DNA from: Terribacillus sp. DMT04
GTDB lineage: Bacteria; Bacillota; Bacilli; Bacillales; Amphibacillaceae
Direction of reading: 5' to 3'
NCBI RefSeq assembly: GCF_019056395.1
Contig: NZ_CP077639.1
Location: forward strand, 460,501-524,500
DNA: 64,000 nucleotides
Shown: positions 43,423 to 51,524 of the stretch, piece by piece
Layout of the letters: each line of letters starts with the position of its first letter
How positions within the stretch are numbered: the first letter of the stretch is position 1
Notes under the pieces: model-generated
What the model saw: the letters and a program-made list of their open reading frames with translations, nothing else
What the model was told of the DNA's origin: nothing
The model's database searches: none
Translations under genes and position numbers: made by a program

Positions 43423-44048
43423 ATCCGTGGCGGTTGTTTGTTGCCTTTATGCTCGTTAGTTTAGGGGGATATACGGTATATATCAACATGAAGACGACAC
43501 CGCAGGAAATTTGGTACACATATAGCTTAGGTGTTTGTGTGCTTTTAGCGCTGCAGATTCTGCTGCCAAAGCAGCAAGCGATCGTTTCCTGGCTTTCAGC
43601 ACTATTTGTTGGAACTGTACTTGTGCATGAGAATTTAACTGATACACCTGAGGTACTTTGGTGTTTGTACACATTTGGTGCGCTTGCATTATGGCCGACG
43701 TTGGTAATGTTCCGTAAATCGCTTGCTAGTATAAAAACAGCGTTAGTCATTAGTCTTGCTGTTTGCTTCTATTATATTGCTCTGCACCAGTATTTCGGAC
43801 ATGAAACGCCTTGGTATGGATTCATCATCTTTGCGATGAGTTGGTGGCCGTTGTCTCTTATCGGAAAGCGGATGAATTCTAGTCTATTCTTTTCTGTACT
43901 TGGCTTTGGTGCTCTTAGTTTGTTTTTCCTGTTCGTGAATATCGCGTATTCACCAGTGGTAATCTGGGCAGTGTATCCAATCTTTGCAGCAGCATGGTGG
44001 CCATTGGCAGCTTACTTTTACAGCTACCGGCGCCGCTATGTGAGATGA
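43419..44048 (+). CDS. Membrane protein of four repeated two-helix units
   Basis: A 209-residue integral membrane protein with about eight helices. It consists of four related hairpins whose linkers read TPQEIWYTYSLGV, TPEVLWCLYTFGALALWP, ETPWYGFIIFAMSWWP and SPVVIWAVYPIFAAAWWP. The shared pattern is (S/T)P-x2-(I/L)W-x2-(Y/F), then WWP ahead of the next helix. The C-terminus is basic. I know no function. It is the last gene of the PadR operon and overlaps its upstream partner by 4 bases. Confidence 0.7.
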   Translation: MNPWRLFVAFMLVSLGGYTVYINMKTTPQEIWYTYSLGVCVLLALQILLPKQQAIVSWLSALFVGTVLVHENLTDTPEVLWCLYTFGALALWPTLVMFRKSLASIKTALVISLAVCFYYIALHQYFGHETPWYGFIIFAMSWWPLSLIGKRMNSSLFFSVLGFGALSLFFLFVNIAYSPVVIWAVYPIFAAAWWPLAAYFYSYRRRYVR

Positions 44049-44050
44049 GC

Positions 44051-44080
44051 AAAAAAGACACCTCGAGGGGTGTCTTTTTT
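44051..44080. terminator. Bidirectional terminator
   Basis: AAAAAAGACACC (44051-44062) pairs perfectly with GGTGTCTTTTTT (44069-44080); it serves the PadR operon and the opposed SDR gene. Confidence 0.92.
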
Positions 44081-44082
44081 GC

Positions 44083-44853
44083 TTATTTTGTGTACATATT
44101 TTTCGCTATTTTGGCTAGCATTTTGCTAGGAAGCAGCTTCATGAAAAAAACAGCTGCTTGGATGTTCATAGACGGAAATACCACGCGTTTACCTTTTATG
44201 AATCCGAGGAAGCCTTGGCGGGCCACATCCTCTGGGGCATCGCGGAAAGAAGACATAATCTTATCATTACCGGCACGTTTGAAAAACTCAGTCTGCGTAG
44301 GACCTGGACAAAGTGCGGTAACTGTCACGCCTCTCGGAGCCAATTCTTCAGCCAATGCTTCGGAATACCACTGCACGTATGCCTTTGACGCATGATAGGC
44401 TGCCATGTGCGGACCAGGCAGGAAAGCAGCCATACTAGAGATATTTAGAATCCCATTCGGCACCGTTTTGAATGGAGAATGGATAATATCATCGATAAAC
44501 AATCGAGTTAGATTGGATAACGAGACCATGTTGAGATGCATCAGTTTTTGCTGCGTCTCAAAGCTTGTTTCCTCGAACTTGCCGCTTAGTCCAAAGCCAG
44601 CATTATTAACCAGCACTTCGACTGTTTTTCCTTCATCACGAATCTTTTCATAAAGCTTGTAAGCACTGTTTGGTATGGACAGATCATGAGGAATGACAGT
44701 CACATTCGAATCATGCAATTCTGTTTGCAGGGATAGGAGTTTATCCTTCGATCTCGCTACAATAATCAAATCATAGCCAGCCTTAGCGAACCATTTGGCG
44801 AGATGGTAGCCGATTCCGCTGGACGCTCCTGTGATTAGAGCAGTTGGTTTCAT
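44083..44853 (-). CDS. Short-chain dehydrogenase/reductase
   Basis: A 256-residue classical SDR. It has the cofactor motif TGASSGIGYHLAKWF at the N-terminus, NNAG (about residue 87), a catalytic serine in LNISSMAAF and YHASK with the catalytic tyrosine and lysine, followed by PGPTQTEF. R37-K39 after the second strand suggest NADP(H). The substrate is unknown; the relatives are mostly annotated oxidoreductases. The ATG at 44853 follows GAGGTGA; an in-frame TTG at 44877 overlaps no ribosome site. Confidence 0.85.
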   Translation of the reverse strand: MKPTALITGASSGIGYHLAKWFAKAGYDLIIVARSKDKLLSLQTELHDSNVTVIPHDLSIPNSAYKLYEKIRDEGKTVEVLVNNAGFGLSGKFEETSFETQQKLMHLNMVSLSNLTRLFIDDIIHSPFKTVPNGILNISSMAAFLPGPHMAAYHASKAYVQWYSEALAEELAPRGVTVTALCPGPTQTEFFKRAGNDKIMSSFRDAPEDVARQGFLGFIKGKRVVFPSMNIQAAVFFMKLLPSKMLAKIAKNMYTK

Positions 44854-45034
44854 TGTGTGATTCACCTCATTTGACAATCTTTTAAAGCATTTACCCTGTT
44901 GCCAGGCGTAAAAAACGCTATCTATCTTTTAGTATACCCGTTGCGTTAACTGGTTACCAACGCTAAGGAAGGTTTTTACATCGTTTAAAAAGGGAAAGGG
45001 CTTACATATAGGGAAGATATGAGGAGGGGTAACG

Positions 45035-45238
45035 ATGGTACAGAAGAACGGCGCAAAAGGCGACAAGGATAAACACGGCTATTCCAAAGCAGAGAGTGAA
45101 AACCGAGAGAAACAACTGGAAAATAAACAGGATATGATGACAGATGATGTGCCGGTGGATGAAGTGGAGAGAGATCTAGAAGATGATCGGCATAAACACC
45201 GCACCAAGCAAGCGTCTAACACAGATCCAGAAGAGTGA
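45035..45238 (+). CDS. Small highly charged hydrophilic protein
   Basis: A 67-residue protein, nearly all charged or polar (MVQKNGAKGDKDKHGYSK then a Glu/Lys-rich helix and an acidic tail). It has no membrane helix or cysteine. The ribosome site GAGGAGGGG and a following terminator support a real gene. Its composition resembles desiccation- or spore-related hydrophilins, but I recognise no family. It is divergent from the SDR gene. Confidence 0.6.
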   Translation: MVQKNGAKGDKDKHGYSKAESENREKQLENKQDMMTDDVPVDEVERDLEDDRHKHRTKQASNTDPEE

Positions 45239-45267
45239 CCCTGCACCTAGCTAGTGCAGGGCTTTTT
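45239..45267 (+). terminator. Terminator after small hydrophilic protein
   Basis: CCCTGCAC (45239-45246) pairs perfectly with GTGCAGGG (45254-45261), followed by CTTTTT. Confidence 0.88.
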
Positions 45268-45278
45268 GTATGCTTTGC

Positions 45279-45758
45279 TTATTGTTGAAGCAGTTTTTCA
45301 ATAGAAGGTTTCATATCTGCTGGACTTGTTTTTGGTGCGAATCGCTCTACCACATGTCCTTCCGCATCAACTAGGAATTTTGTGAAGTTCCATTTTATTT
45401 TCTTAGAGAAAAGACCGCCTGCCTCATTTGTCAGATGCTTATAAAGCGGGTGTGCATCCGGTCCGTTTACTTTTATCTTCTCAAACATTGGAAAGCTAAC
45501 ACCGTAATTGCGCTGACAGACTTCCGCGATTTCTTCACTGCTTCCTGGTTCTTGATTCATGAATTGGTTACTTGGAAAGCCGAGAATAACAAGCCCCTTG
45601 TCTTGATAGTTCTTATATATCTCCTGCAGCTGTTCAAGCTGTGGTGCAAATCCGCATTTACTTGCCGTGTTCACGATAACGAGAACTTTACCGGCATAAT
45701 CCCTTAGATTAACTTCTTTTCCATCCAAGGTAACCGCGGCATAATCATATACTGTCAT
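45279..45758 (-). CDS. Glutathione peroxidase-family thiol peroxidase
   Basis: A 159-residue peroxidase that reduces hydroperoxides. The peroxidatic cysteine is C35 in NTASKCGF, with Q65 in FPSNQF and W123 in KWNFTKF completing the active site. C81 (EVCQRNYG) is at the usual place of the resolving cysteine, suggesting thioredoxin or bacillithiol as reductant rather than glutathione. The ATG at 45758 follows GAGGAGG; a longer reading has no site. Single gene. Confidence 0.92.
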   Translation of the reverse strand: MTVYDYAAVTLDGKEVNLRDYAGKVLVIVNTASKCGFAPQLEQLQEIYKNYQDKGLVILGFPSNQFMNQEPGSSEEIAEVCQRNYGVSFPMFEKIKVNGPDAHPLYKHLTNEAGGLFSKKIKWNFTKFLVDAEGHVVERFAPKTSPADMKPSIEKLLQQ

Positions 45759-45865
45759 AGTTATCCTCCTCTTGTTTACACGTACAATGTAGCACATCTG
45801 GAAATGAAGTGATAACAATCCAAACTAGCAAGTGGTAGAATATAGAAAAAAAGGGGGTTGTTCAG

Positions 45866-46234
45866 GTGGAGTTTTTTCTAAAACAGCTGGATCATGTACA
45901 GCTTGCTTGCCCAAAAGGCAGTGAGGAGCAGGCAAGAGAGTTTTTTGTAGATGTACTAGGTTTTGAAGAAATCGAAAAGCCAGCCAGCTTGCGAGTAAGA
46001 GGCGGTGTGTGGTTCAGTTGCAACAGCATTACGGTACACTTGGGAATAGAAGAACCTTTTTCGCCAGCACGAAAAGCTCATCCGGCTTTTGAAGTAGAAG
46101 GGTTATCTTCCTTGCGGCAACATTTAGATCAACACAGTGTAGACTTTTCAGATGATGCAGACTTGCCAGGTGCAGACCGTATCTATGTGCATGACCCCTT
46201 TGGAAATAGACTGGAATTTTTAGAGTGGCATTAA
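45866..46234 (+). CDS. VOC (glyoxalase/bleomycin-resistance) family protein
   Basis: A 122-residue vicinal-oxygen-chelate fold protein of paired beta-alpha-beta units. LDHVQLACPKGSEEQAREFF starts the first unit, and the final IYVHDPFGNRLEFLEW carries the metal-ligand glutamate. Many members are small-molecule-modifying enzymes; the substrate is unknown. The start is GTG at 45866 behind AAGGGGG. Confidence 0.8.
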   Translation: MEFFLKQLDHVQLACPKGSEEQAREFFVDVLGFEEIEKPASLRVRGGVWFSCNSITVHLGIEEPFSPARKAHPAFEVEGLSSLRQHLDQHSVDFSDDADLPGADRIYVHDPFGNRLEFLEWH

Positions 46235-46261
46235 AAAAAGAACCCCTGAGGGTTCTTTTTT
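46233..46261. terminator. Bidirectional terminator
   Basis: AAAAAAGAACCC pairs with GGGTTCTTTTTT around a short CTGA loop; it serves the VOC gene and the opposed trhO. Confidence 0.9.
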
Positions 46262-47219
46262 AGTTTGCTACTGTTTCGTTTTCCAATTCAGCAAGACGCT
46301 CTTCGACTTCTTCTGGTGTTAAGCCGTGTTCTTCCACGTACATGTTACGCGGGGAGCGGCGGCAGCTGTCAGAGCAGCCGCGAAGATACTTGTGCTCATT
46401 TTCTTCAGAGCAAATGATCTGTCGGTTGCAAGAAGGATCTGCGCAATTTACATATCGTTCACAAGGCTCATTATCAAAGTAATCTTTCGCCACGATGACA
46501 TGTTCTTTTTGGTTAATTGGTACAGAGATACGGCTGTCAAATACATACATGCGGCCATCCCAAAGCTGTCCTTGTACTTCTGGATCTTTACCGTATGTGG
46601 CAATACCGCCATGCAATTGGCCAACATCTTCAAAACCTTCGCGAACAAGCCAGCCGGAGAATTTCTCACAGCGGATACCGCCTGTGCAATAGGTAAGAAC
46701 GCGTTTTCCTTCTAGTATATCTTTGTTCTCGCGGACCCAGTCTGGCAGGTCGCGGAATGTTTCGATTTCAGGACGGATAGCGCCGCGGAAGTGACCGAGA
46801 TCATACTCATAATCATTCCTAGCATCAAGAACTACTGTGTTCTCATCCTGCATTGCTTCGTAAAATTCCTTCGGAGATAGGTAGTTGCCTGTTGTCTCAC
46901 GAGGGTCTATATCATCTTCCAGACGCAGCGTTACCAATTCAGGACGCGCACGTACATGCATTTTCTTGAAAGCATGTTCATCTGCTTGGTCAATCTTGAA
47001 GACCATTTCTTCAAATCCTGGTTTCGCATGCATCATGTCCATATATGCTTGTGTTTGTTCTACTGTTCCGGAGCAGGTACCATTCATACCTTCTTTCGCA
47101 ACAAGGATACGGCCTTTTAATCCGAGTTCCTTGCAAGCTTTCAAATGTTCGCTGGCAAAAGCTTCCGGATCTTCAATATCTACATAGTTATAATACAACA
47201 ATACGCGATAATCACTCAT
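46260..47219 (-). CDS. trhO: tRNA uridine(34) hydroxylase, rhodanese family
   Basis: A 319-residue TrhO (YbfQ/YceA) protein, which installs 5-hydroxyuridine at the tRNA wobble position. The N-terminal domain (about 1-95) includes [16 protein letters not shown]. The rhodanese domain has the active cysteine C178 in [12 protein letters not shown], with C184 next to it. The C-terminal extension has a cysteine cluster (CADPSC, C in QIIC, CSDSC) likely to bind metal. ATG at 47219 follows AGGTGG; GTG at 47231 overlaps it. Confidence 0.92.
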   Translation of the reverse strand: MSDYRVLLYYNYVDIEDPEAFASEHLKACKELGLKGRILVAKEGMNGTCSGTVEQTQAYMDMMHAKPGFEEMVFKIDQADEHAFKKMHVRARPELVTLRLEDDIDPRETTGNYLSPKEFYEAMQDENTVVLDARNDYEYDLGHFRGAIRPEIETFRDLPDWVRENKDILEGKRVLTYCTGGIRCEKFSGWLVREGFEDVGQLHGGIATYGKDPEVQGQLWDGRMYVFDSRISVPINQKEHVIVAKDYFDNEPCERYVNCADPSCNRQIICSEENEHKYLRGCSDSCRRSPRNMYVEEHGLTPEEVEERLAELENETVAN

Positions 47220-48039
47220 GTTATTTTCCACCTGTCATTTATATTTGCAAGATACAAATTTAGGCGATATGTCGTTATTTATACTCTTGCAAACAAATAT
47301 TTTAGCACGAAAGGCTGCCCAGTACAATTGGTAATTAAAATAGCTTGTACTTCAAATAATACCTCATGCCAGAGTGACTAGTACCAAGAAGCCGCTGACG
47401 CTAGCTGTTGTCAACGGGCTGTCGGAGTGAGATGGAAGGATTCATTCCAAAGAAACCAGTTACGAATGTTAGCGTAACTATAGCTATCGGGATAATGGAG
47501 AGCACGTTTAGTTTTTCGGTGGATTTGGCGCTAGTATAGAAATGGTGCGTGTCAAGAAGCTGTTACTAAATCACGAGAAGTTTCCATTGCGCCTATCCTT
47601 TCATGAGGGTTATTCTTTACAAGCTATATTCGATATAAGAAGTAGGGAGGAAGACTGTCAAAAACGTATTTCTTACAATGCTAGGTATGAAAAGGGAAGA
47701 GGAAGAACAAACTGTAAATATAACTAGTAAATGCATGTTGGAATACGTCAAAAAACAAGGTCCATTGGCACAGGACAGAATACGTTGGTGTGAAAGCGAT
47801 TTCTGTCATATGCTGCAATGTTGAAAGCGTTTTATTAGGACGGATGTCTCATTCTTAACATATTTTGAAGAAAAAGTTAGAATACACTTGCAATCTTACA
47901 TAAAAAACGTTACTCTTAAGAGGCAAAAGAAACGGTTGAATAATCTTTACGATCTCTTTCACAATAAGTGGTGTAGGTGTAAAGGTATAACGATTCAATA
48001 CCTGTACTTTTGTACTTCTATTGTAAGGAGGTCATTTAA
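47220..48039. other. 820-bp gene-poor gap upstream of csp
   Basis: No convincing gene is seen. It holds the trhO promoter region, a hairpin AGTTACG/CGTAACT (47458-47479), a 61-codon plus-strand ORF (47542-47727) without a good ribosome site, a 48-codon cysteine-containing ORF (47678-47824), and the long AT-rich csp leader from about 47880. A TTGCAA at 47888-47893 may be a -35 box. Decayed coding sequence is possible. Confidence 0.5.
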
Positions 48040-48237
48040 ATGACTGGAAAAGTAAAATGGTTTAACGCAGACAAAGGTTTTGGTTTCATCGAAAGAGAAG
48101 ACGGAGACGACGTATTCGTACATTTCTCTGCTATCCAAGCTGACGGCTTCAAAACTCTTGACGAAGGTCAAGAAGTTGAATTCGAAATCGTTGAAGGCAA
48201 CCGCGGCCCACAAGCTGCTAACGTAACTCGTCTGTAA
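48040..48237 (+). CDS. csp: Cold shock protein, CspB-like
   Basis: A 65-residue single-domain nucleic-acid chaperone. RNP1 is KGFGFIE (12-18) and RNP2 is VFVHFSAI (25-32), both intact. The end [13 protein letters not shown] is almost the same as B. subtilis CspB. A perfect AAGGAGGT lies 8 nt before the ATG, and a long untranslated leader precedes it, as is normal for cold-shock genes. It unfolds mRNA structure at low temperature. Confidence 0.96.
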   Translation: MTGKVKWFNADKGFGFIEREDGDDVFVHFSAIQADGFKTLDEGQEVEFEIVEGNRGPQAANVTRL

Positions 48238-48260
48238 TATATCCTTATATAACGACGACA

Positions 48261-48296
48261 AAGGCGCATTCTGGATTAGTCCAGGATGCGTCTTTT
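48261..48296 (+). terminator. Terminator after csp
   Basis: A stem of about 12 bp (GGCGCATTCTGG with CCAGGATGCGTC, two wobbles) is followed by TTTTAT. Confidence 0.75.
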
Positions 48297-48323
48297 ATCA
48301 TTTTAAGGAGAGGTGTGCTGTAC

Positions 48324-48629
48324 ATGAGTCAAGAAGAGCTTTCGAAAAAGATCATTGAGAAATATCAAGAGGATGAGCGAATGATGATTCGAATCTTCGC
48401 GCAATGGTGTACGAATCATGATTTGGATGCTGTGACCTTATATGAGCAGGCCTATCCAAACCAAGGGAAAAATACTGCACTGCAAGAAGCGTTAGAAGAG
48501 ATGCTGCCAAAAGAGGAGGCATCGGATATCTCGGATGAGATGCTGCTGGAGGTATTACAATTCTTTGGAAATGATGATTTAGCATTTGTTGTCGCTTCAG
48601 CTGCTGAGGAAAGAAAGGGGACACGCTAA
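48324..48629 (+). CDS. Conserved-looking hypothetical protein, 101 residues
   Basis: A soluble, acidic, helical protein (MSQEELSKKIIEKYQEDERM at the start). I recognise no domain. The ATG at 48324 has GGAGAGG 8-10 nt upstream. The stop lies one base before the xpt start codon, so it is in a tight operon with xpt and the AEC carrier. A function tied to purine salvage is possible only by context. Confidence 0.65.
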   Translation: MSQEELSKKIIEKYQEDERMMIRIFAQWCTNHDLDAVTLYEQAYPNQGKNTALQEALEEMLPKEEASDISDEMLLEVLQFFGNDDLAFVVASAAEERKGTR

Positions 48630-48630
48630 C

Positions 48631-49206
48631 GTGGAATTACTTCATCAAGCAATTCGCGAAAGAGGTACCATTATTGGAGACTCTATTGTAAAAGTCGACA
48701 GCTTTTTAAACCACGAAATGGATACAGCCCTTCTATATGAAATCGGTAAAGAGTTTTATCAGAAGTTCCAGCACCAGCCTGTGACAAAAATTGTCACAAT
48801 TGAAGCAGGCGGAATTGCTCCGGCTCTTATGGCAGGTCTTGCTTTTGGTGTTCCTGTCGTGTATGCCAAAAAGCAGAAGTCCCTTACAATGAAAGGTGAC
48901 GTCTATTGTGAATCTGTCTATTCCTTTACAAAGAAGGTATATTCAGATGTGACAATCTCAAAAGACCGACTATCTCCGGATGATCATGTCTTAATTGTTG
49001 ATGATTTTCTAGCCAACGGAGAAGCGGCCGCGGGGTTGATAAATATTATAAAACAAGCTGGTGCATCAGCTGCTGGTATTGGAATTGTTATCGAAAAAAG
49101 TTTCCAAAAAGGGAGAGCTCGGTTGGAGGAAATAGGTATAGAAGTAGAATCCTTAGCTCGTATTGCTCGTATTGGAGATGGGAAGATCGAATTTTTGCAA
49201 TCATAA
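48631..49206 (+). CDS. xpt: Xanthine phosphoribosyltransferase
   Basis: A 191-residue enzyme that makes XMP from xanthine and PRPP. The PRPP motif is VLIVDDFLANGEA (about 121-133); IEAGGIAPALMAGLAFG and KKQKSLTMKGDVY are family-specific. The start is GTG at 48631 behind AAAGGGG. In B. subtilis xpt-pbuX is under a purine riboswitch. Here no such riboswitch is visible, and the following gene is an AEC carrier in place of the xanthine permease. Confidence 0.93.
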   Translation: MELLHQAIRERGTIIGDSIVKVDSFLNHEMDTALLYEIGKEFYQKFQHQPVTKIVTIEAGGIAPALMAGLAFGVPVVYAKKQKSLTMKGDVYCESVYSFTKKVYSDVTISKDRLSPDDHVLIVDDFLANGEAAAGLINIIKQAGASAAGIGIVIEKSFQKGRARLEEIGIEVESLARIARIGDGKIEFLQS

Positions 49207-49228
49207 ATTTTTGATAGGATGATCCATT

Positions 49229-50131
49229 GTGGGGTACATATTGACGTTATTGCCTATTTTTGGCATTTTTTTAATCGGCTTTATTGGTCAGAAGTTATTG
49301 AAGTTTGATATCCGCAGTATTTCGAAGATGTCCGTTTATTTGCTGTCCCCGGTTTTAGCTTTCCAGACATTTTATGAAAACCGGCTAAGCAAAGATTATA
49401 TGTATCTAGCCATCTTCGTTGTCGGACTTTGTCTTGCACTGCTGCTGATCTGTTACATCATCAGCTGGGTGCGAAGATATGACCGTCAAGACACGTATAG
49501 CTTAATGCTGGGTGCATCATTTATGAATAATGGTAACTACGGTGCGCCGCTCGTGTTATTCGTATTTGGTGCAGCCGGGTTCCATTATGCAGTTATTCTG
49601 CTTGTTTTGCAGCAGCTTGTGATGGCAACGATTGGGGTCTTTATCGCTGCCAAAGGCGGAGGGGCAAATCGTTCTCTGCGCGCAACCTTGATATCTGTTT
49701 TGAAGATACCAATTATTTATGGAGCGTTGCTCGGAATTCTATTCCAGCTCTTGAGGATGCCGCTAAGCGGACCGATTTCCCAAGCTGTACAGCTCGTAGC
49801 TGATGCGGCAATACCTACCGTCATGATTGTTCTCGGTATGCAGCTGGCGACTATCTCATTAAAAGCCTTGGAATATGAACGTCTTTCGTATGCACTTGTA
49901 CTTAAACTGCTCATATCCCCTGTTGTTGCTTACTTGTTTACTTTTATTTTGCCAGTTGACGATATGGTAAAGCAGATTATGATCTTGGTAGCTGCAATGC
50001 CTACAGCAGCTAACACGACTATATACGCACTTGAATTTGGCGCCAAGCCTTCTTATGTATCAAGTACAACTATGGTCAGCACCATTTTAAGTCTCGTTAC
50101 GCTGCCAATACTGTTGTTTATCCTCGTATAA
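49229..50131 (+). CDS. AEC (auxin efflux carrier) family transporter
   Basis: A 300-residue membrane protein with about ten helices in two inverted halves. The first half has MNNGNYGAPLVLFVFG and the second VAAMPTAANTTIYALEFG, the paired broken-helix motifs of the AEC/BART fold. Members move organic anions or auxin-like compounds. The start is GTG at 49229. It is 22 bp behind xpt and probably co-transcribed; whether it carries a purine-related compound is unknown. Confidence 0.85.
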   Translation: MGYILTLLPIFGIFLIGFIGQKLLKFDIRSISKMSVYLLSPVLAFQTFYENRLSKDYMYLAIFVVGLCLALLLICYIISWVRRYDRQDTYSLMLGASFMNNGNYGAPLVLFVFGAAGFHYAVILLVLQQLVMATIGVFIAAKGGGANRSLRATLISVLKIPIIYGALLGILFQLLRMPLSGPISQAVQLVADAAIPTVMIVLGMQLATISLKALEYERLSYALVLKLLISPVVAYLFTFILPVDDMVKQIMILVAAMPTAANTTIYALEFGAKPSYVSSTTMVSTILSLVTLPILLFILV

Positions 50132-50153
50132 AGAGGCCGACGATACTCGGCCT
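50132..50153. terminator. Bidirectional hairpin
   Basis: GAGGCCGA (50132-50139) pairs perfectly with TCGGCCTC (50146-50153) between convergent genes; T tracts on both sides are modest. Confidence 0.7.
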
Positions 50154-51037
50154 CAATTTAATGCTTTCTTCGTAAATAATTTAATCAATGCTTGTGTCCC
50201 AAGATCTGCATCACCATTTGCTTCCAATCGTTCGTATAGGGAGAGGCTTAGTTCTAGTCCTGGTGTCATCATGTGCATTTCTTTTGCAGCTTCGAGCGCC
50301 AGTTTCATGTCCTTGATAAAATGTTTCACATAGAACCCAGGATCATAGTCACCTTTAATCATTCGAGGAGCCAGGTTGCTTAAGCTGAAACTTCCAGCAG
50401 CTCCTGTTGTAATAGATTGAAGCACTTTAGACGGATCCATTCCTGCGTGCTCTGCATACGCAATTGCCTCGCAAACACCAACCATATTACTGGCGATGGT
50501 CACTTGGTTAATTAGTTTTGTATGCTGCCCGAAACCAGCAGGTCCTTGCAGGATAATGTTCTCACCCATCGTTTCCAATACAGGCAATACAGTTTGGAAT
50601 GCTTCTTCGTCACCACCGACCATGATGGCAAGCTTTCCGTTTCTGGCACCAACATCACCGCCGGAGACTGGTGCATCTAATGCGAAAATACCGTTTTTCT
50701 TTGCTTCTGCATAAATCTCTTCGGCTAACGCTGGTTTGGAAGTGGTCATATCTATGACATATGTTCCAGGTTTAGCGTGCTGGAGGATCCCATTTTCACC
50801 AAAGTAGACTTCCTGCACATCGCTAGGATAGCCGACCATCGTAATTACGACATCAGCCGATTGTGCCAGGCTAGCTGGTGTATCATGCCAGACAGCGCCC
50901 GTGTCTACTAGATCCTGTGCTTTTGCTTTTGTTCTTGCATAGACGTCCAGTTCAAATCCAGCTTGCATCAAATTACGGCTCATACTTTTACCCATAACGC
51001 CAATCCCTATAAAACCTACGCGTTTCATATTTTTCAT
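50153..51037 (-). CDS. NAD(P)-dependent beta-hydroxyacid dehydrogenase, YkwC-like
   Basis: A 294-residue member of the 3-hydroxyisobutyrate dehydrogenase family. The Rossmann motif is VGFIGIGVMGKSMSRNL; the substrate-binding DAPVSGGDVGA (about 121-131) and the catalytic lysine segment GFGQHTKLINQ follow. It resembles B. subtilis YkwC, whose substrate is unknown. AGGAGG precedes two adjacent ATGs (51040 and 51037); the second has better spacing. An inverted repeat lies 65-115 bp upstream. Confidence 0.85.
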   Translation of the reverse strand: MKNMKRVGFIGIGVMGKSMSRNLMQAGFELDVYARTKAKAQDLVDTGAVWHDTPASLAQSADVVITMVGYPSDVQEVYFGENGILQHAKPGTYVIDMTTSKPALAEEIYAEAKKNGIFALDAPVSGGDVGARNGKLAIMVGGDEEAFQTVLPVLETMGENIILQGPAGFGQHTKLINQVTIASNMVGVCEAIAYAEHAGMDPSKVLQSITTGAAGSFSLSNLAPRMIKGDYDPGFYVKHFIKDMKLALEAAKEMHMMTPGLELSLSLYERLEANGDADLGTQALIKLFTKKALN

Positions 51038-51102
51038 CATATTCCCTCCTGTCGAATGCATGTCTATCGTACCGCTAAGCAGTTTGATTGTCGAGTTGTG
51101 CG

Positions 51103-51153
51103 GAGGTTTTTTGGCTGAAAATCACAAACAATTTTTCGCCTGCAAAAAACCTC
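51103..51153 (-). repeat. Inverted repeat upstream of YkwC-like gene
   Basis: GAGGTTTTTTG (51103-51113) and CAAAAAACCTC (51143-51153) are perfect 11-bp complements separated by 29 nt. In the minus-strand leader they could form a hairpin or mark a regulator site. No partner aptamer motif is recognised. Confidence 0.4.
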
Positions 51154-51281
51154 GAAAGACGGCAGTTTTCTTTGCAAGATAGATTGTGAAATAAGTCTTG
51201 CAGATAAAGTAGAGATTGAAAGAGGCAAGATTGTATGGTAAAGTCATTTGTACAACATCTTGTTAGTGAAAACATAATGCA

Positions 51282-51297
51282 ATACTATATATAGTTT
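51282..51297 (+). promoter_or_regulatory. NrdR box overlapping nrdA promoter
   Basis: ATACTATATATAGTTT contains the central NrdR-box core CTATATATAG exactly. It overlaps a candidate -10 TACTAT (51283-51288) that lies 17 bp from TTGTTA (51260-51265). A second, degenerate site may lie about 30 bp upstream. NrdR represses RNR genes when dATP is high. Confidence 0.65.
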
Positions 51298-51360
51298 CGA
51301 AGGCGAGCAAGCCGGGTATCGACAAGAGGGTGAAGAAATCGCTTCATTCGCTTGATAGAC

Positions 51361-51422
51361 AGTGTTTTTTAACACTTTTTATTTGTCGTTTCTGATTCAT
51401 GTTACTACTGTATCTAGTAGTA
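51361..51422 (+). promoter_or_regulatory. Structured leader of nrdA: terminator-like hairpin and second stem
   Basis: AGTGTT/AACACT with a T4 loop (51361-51376) is followed by TTTTATTT, like an intrinsic terminator inside the leader. Next comes TACTACT/AGTAGTA (51403-51409 with 51416-51422). Together they lie in a roughly 230-nt untranslated region before nrdA. I found no cobalamin or other known aptamer. Confidence 0.4.
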
Positions 51423-51524
51423 CAGACAGAGCAGACAGTTTCCTGGTAGTTGCTCACTTTGTGCGTTTAGGGGTAAGAAAGTACTTACTAATACACCTGT
51501 ATTTTTAGAGGAGGAAGTTTCAAC

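Noticed and set aside
43500-43690. Long minus-strand open frames within the PadR operon and many other genes
   Set aside because: They lack ribosome sites and mirror well-supported genes in the opposite frame.
44941-45016. Sigma-B promoter for the small hydrophilic protein or the SDR gene
   Set aside because: GTTTAA and GGGTAT-like boxes occur, but never at a 12-15 bp spacing.
48240-48630. Purine riboswitch for xpt
   Set aside because: None of the conserved loop sequences is present, and the upstream gene leaves no room.
51298-51524. Cobalamin riboswitch controlling the RNR gene
   Set aside because: No B12-box (GCCACTG-type) sequence is found in the leader.
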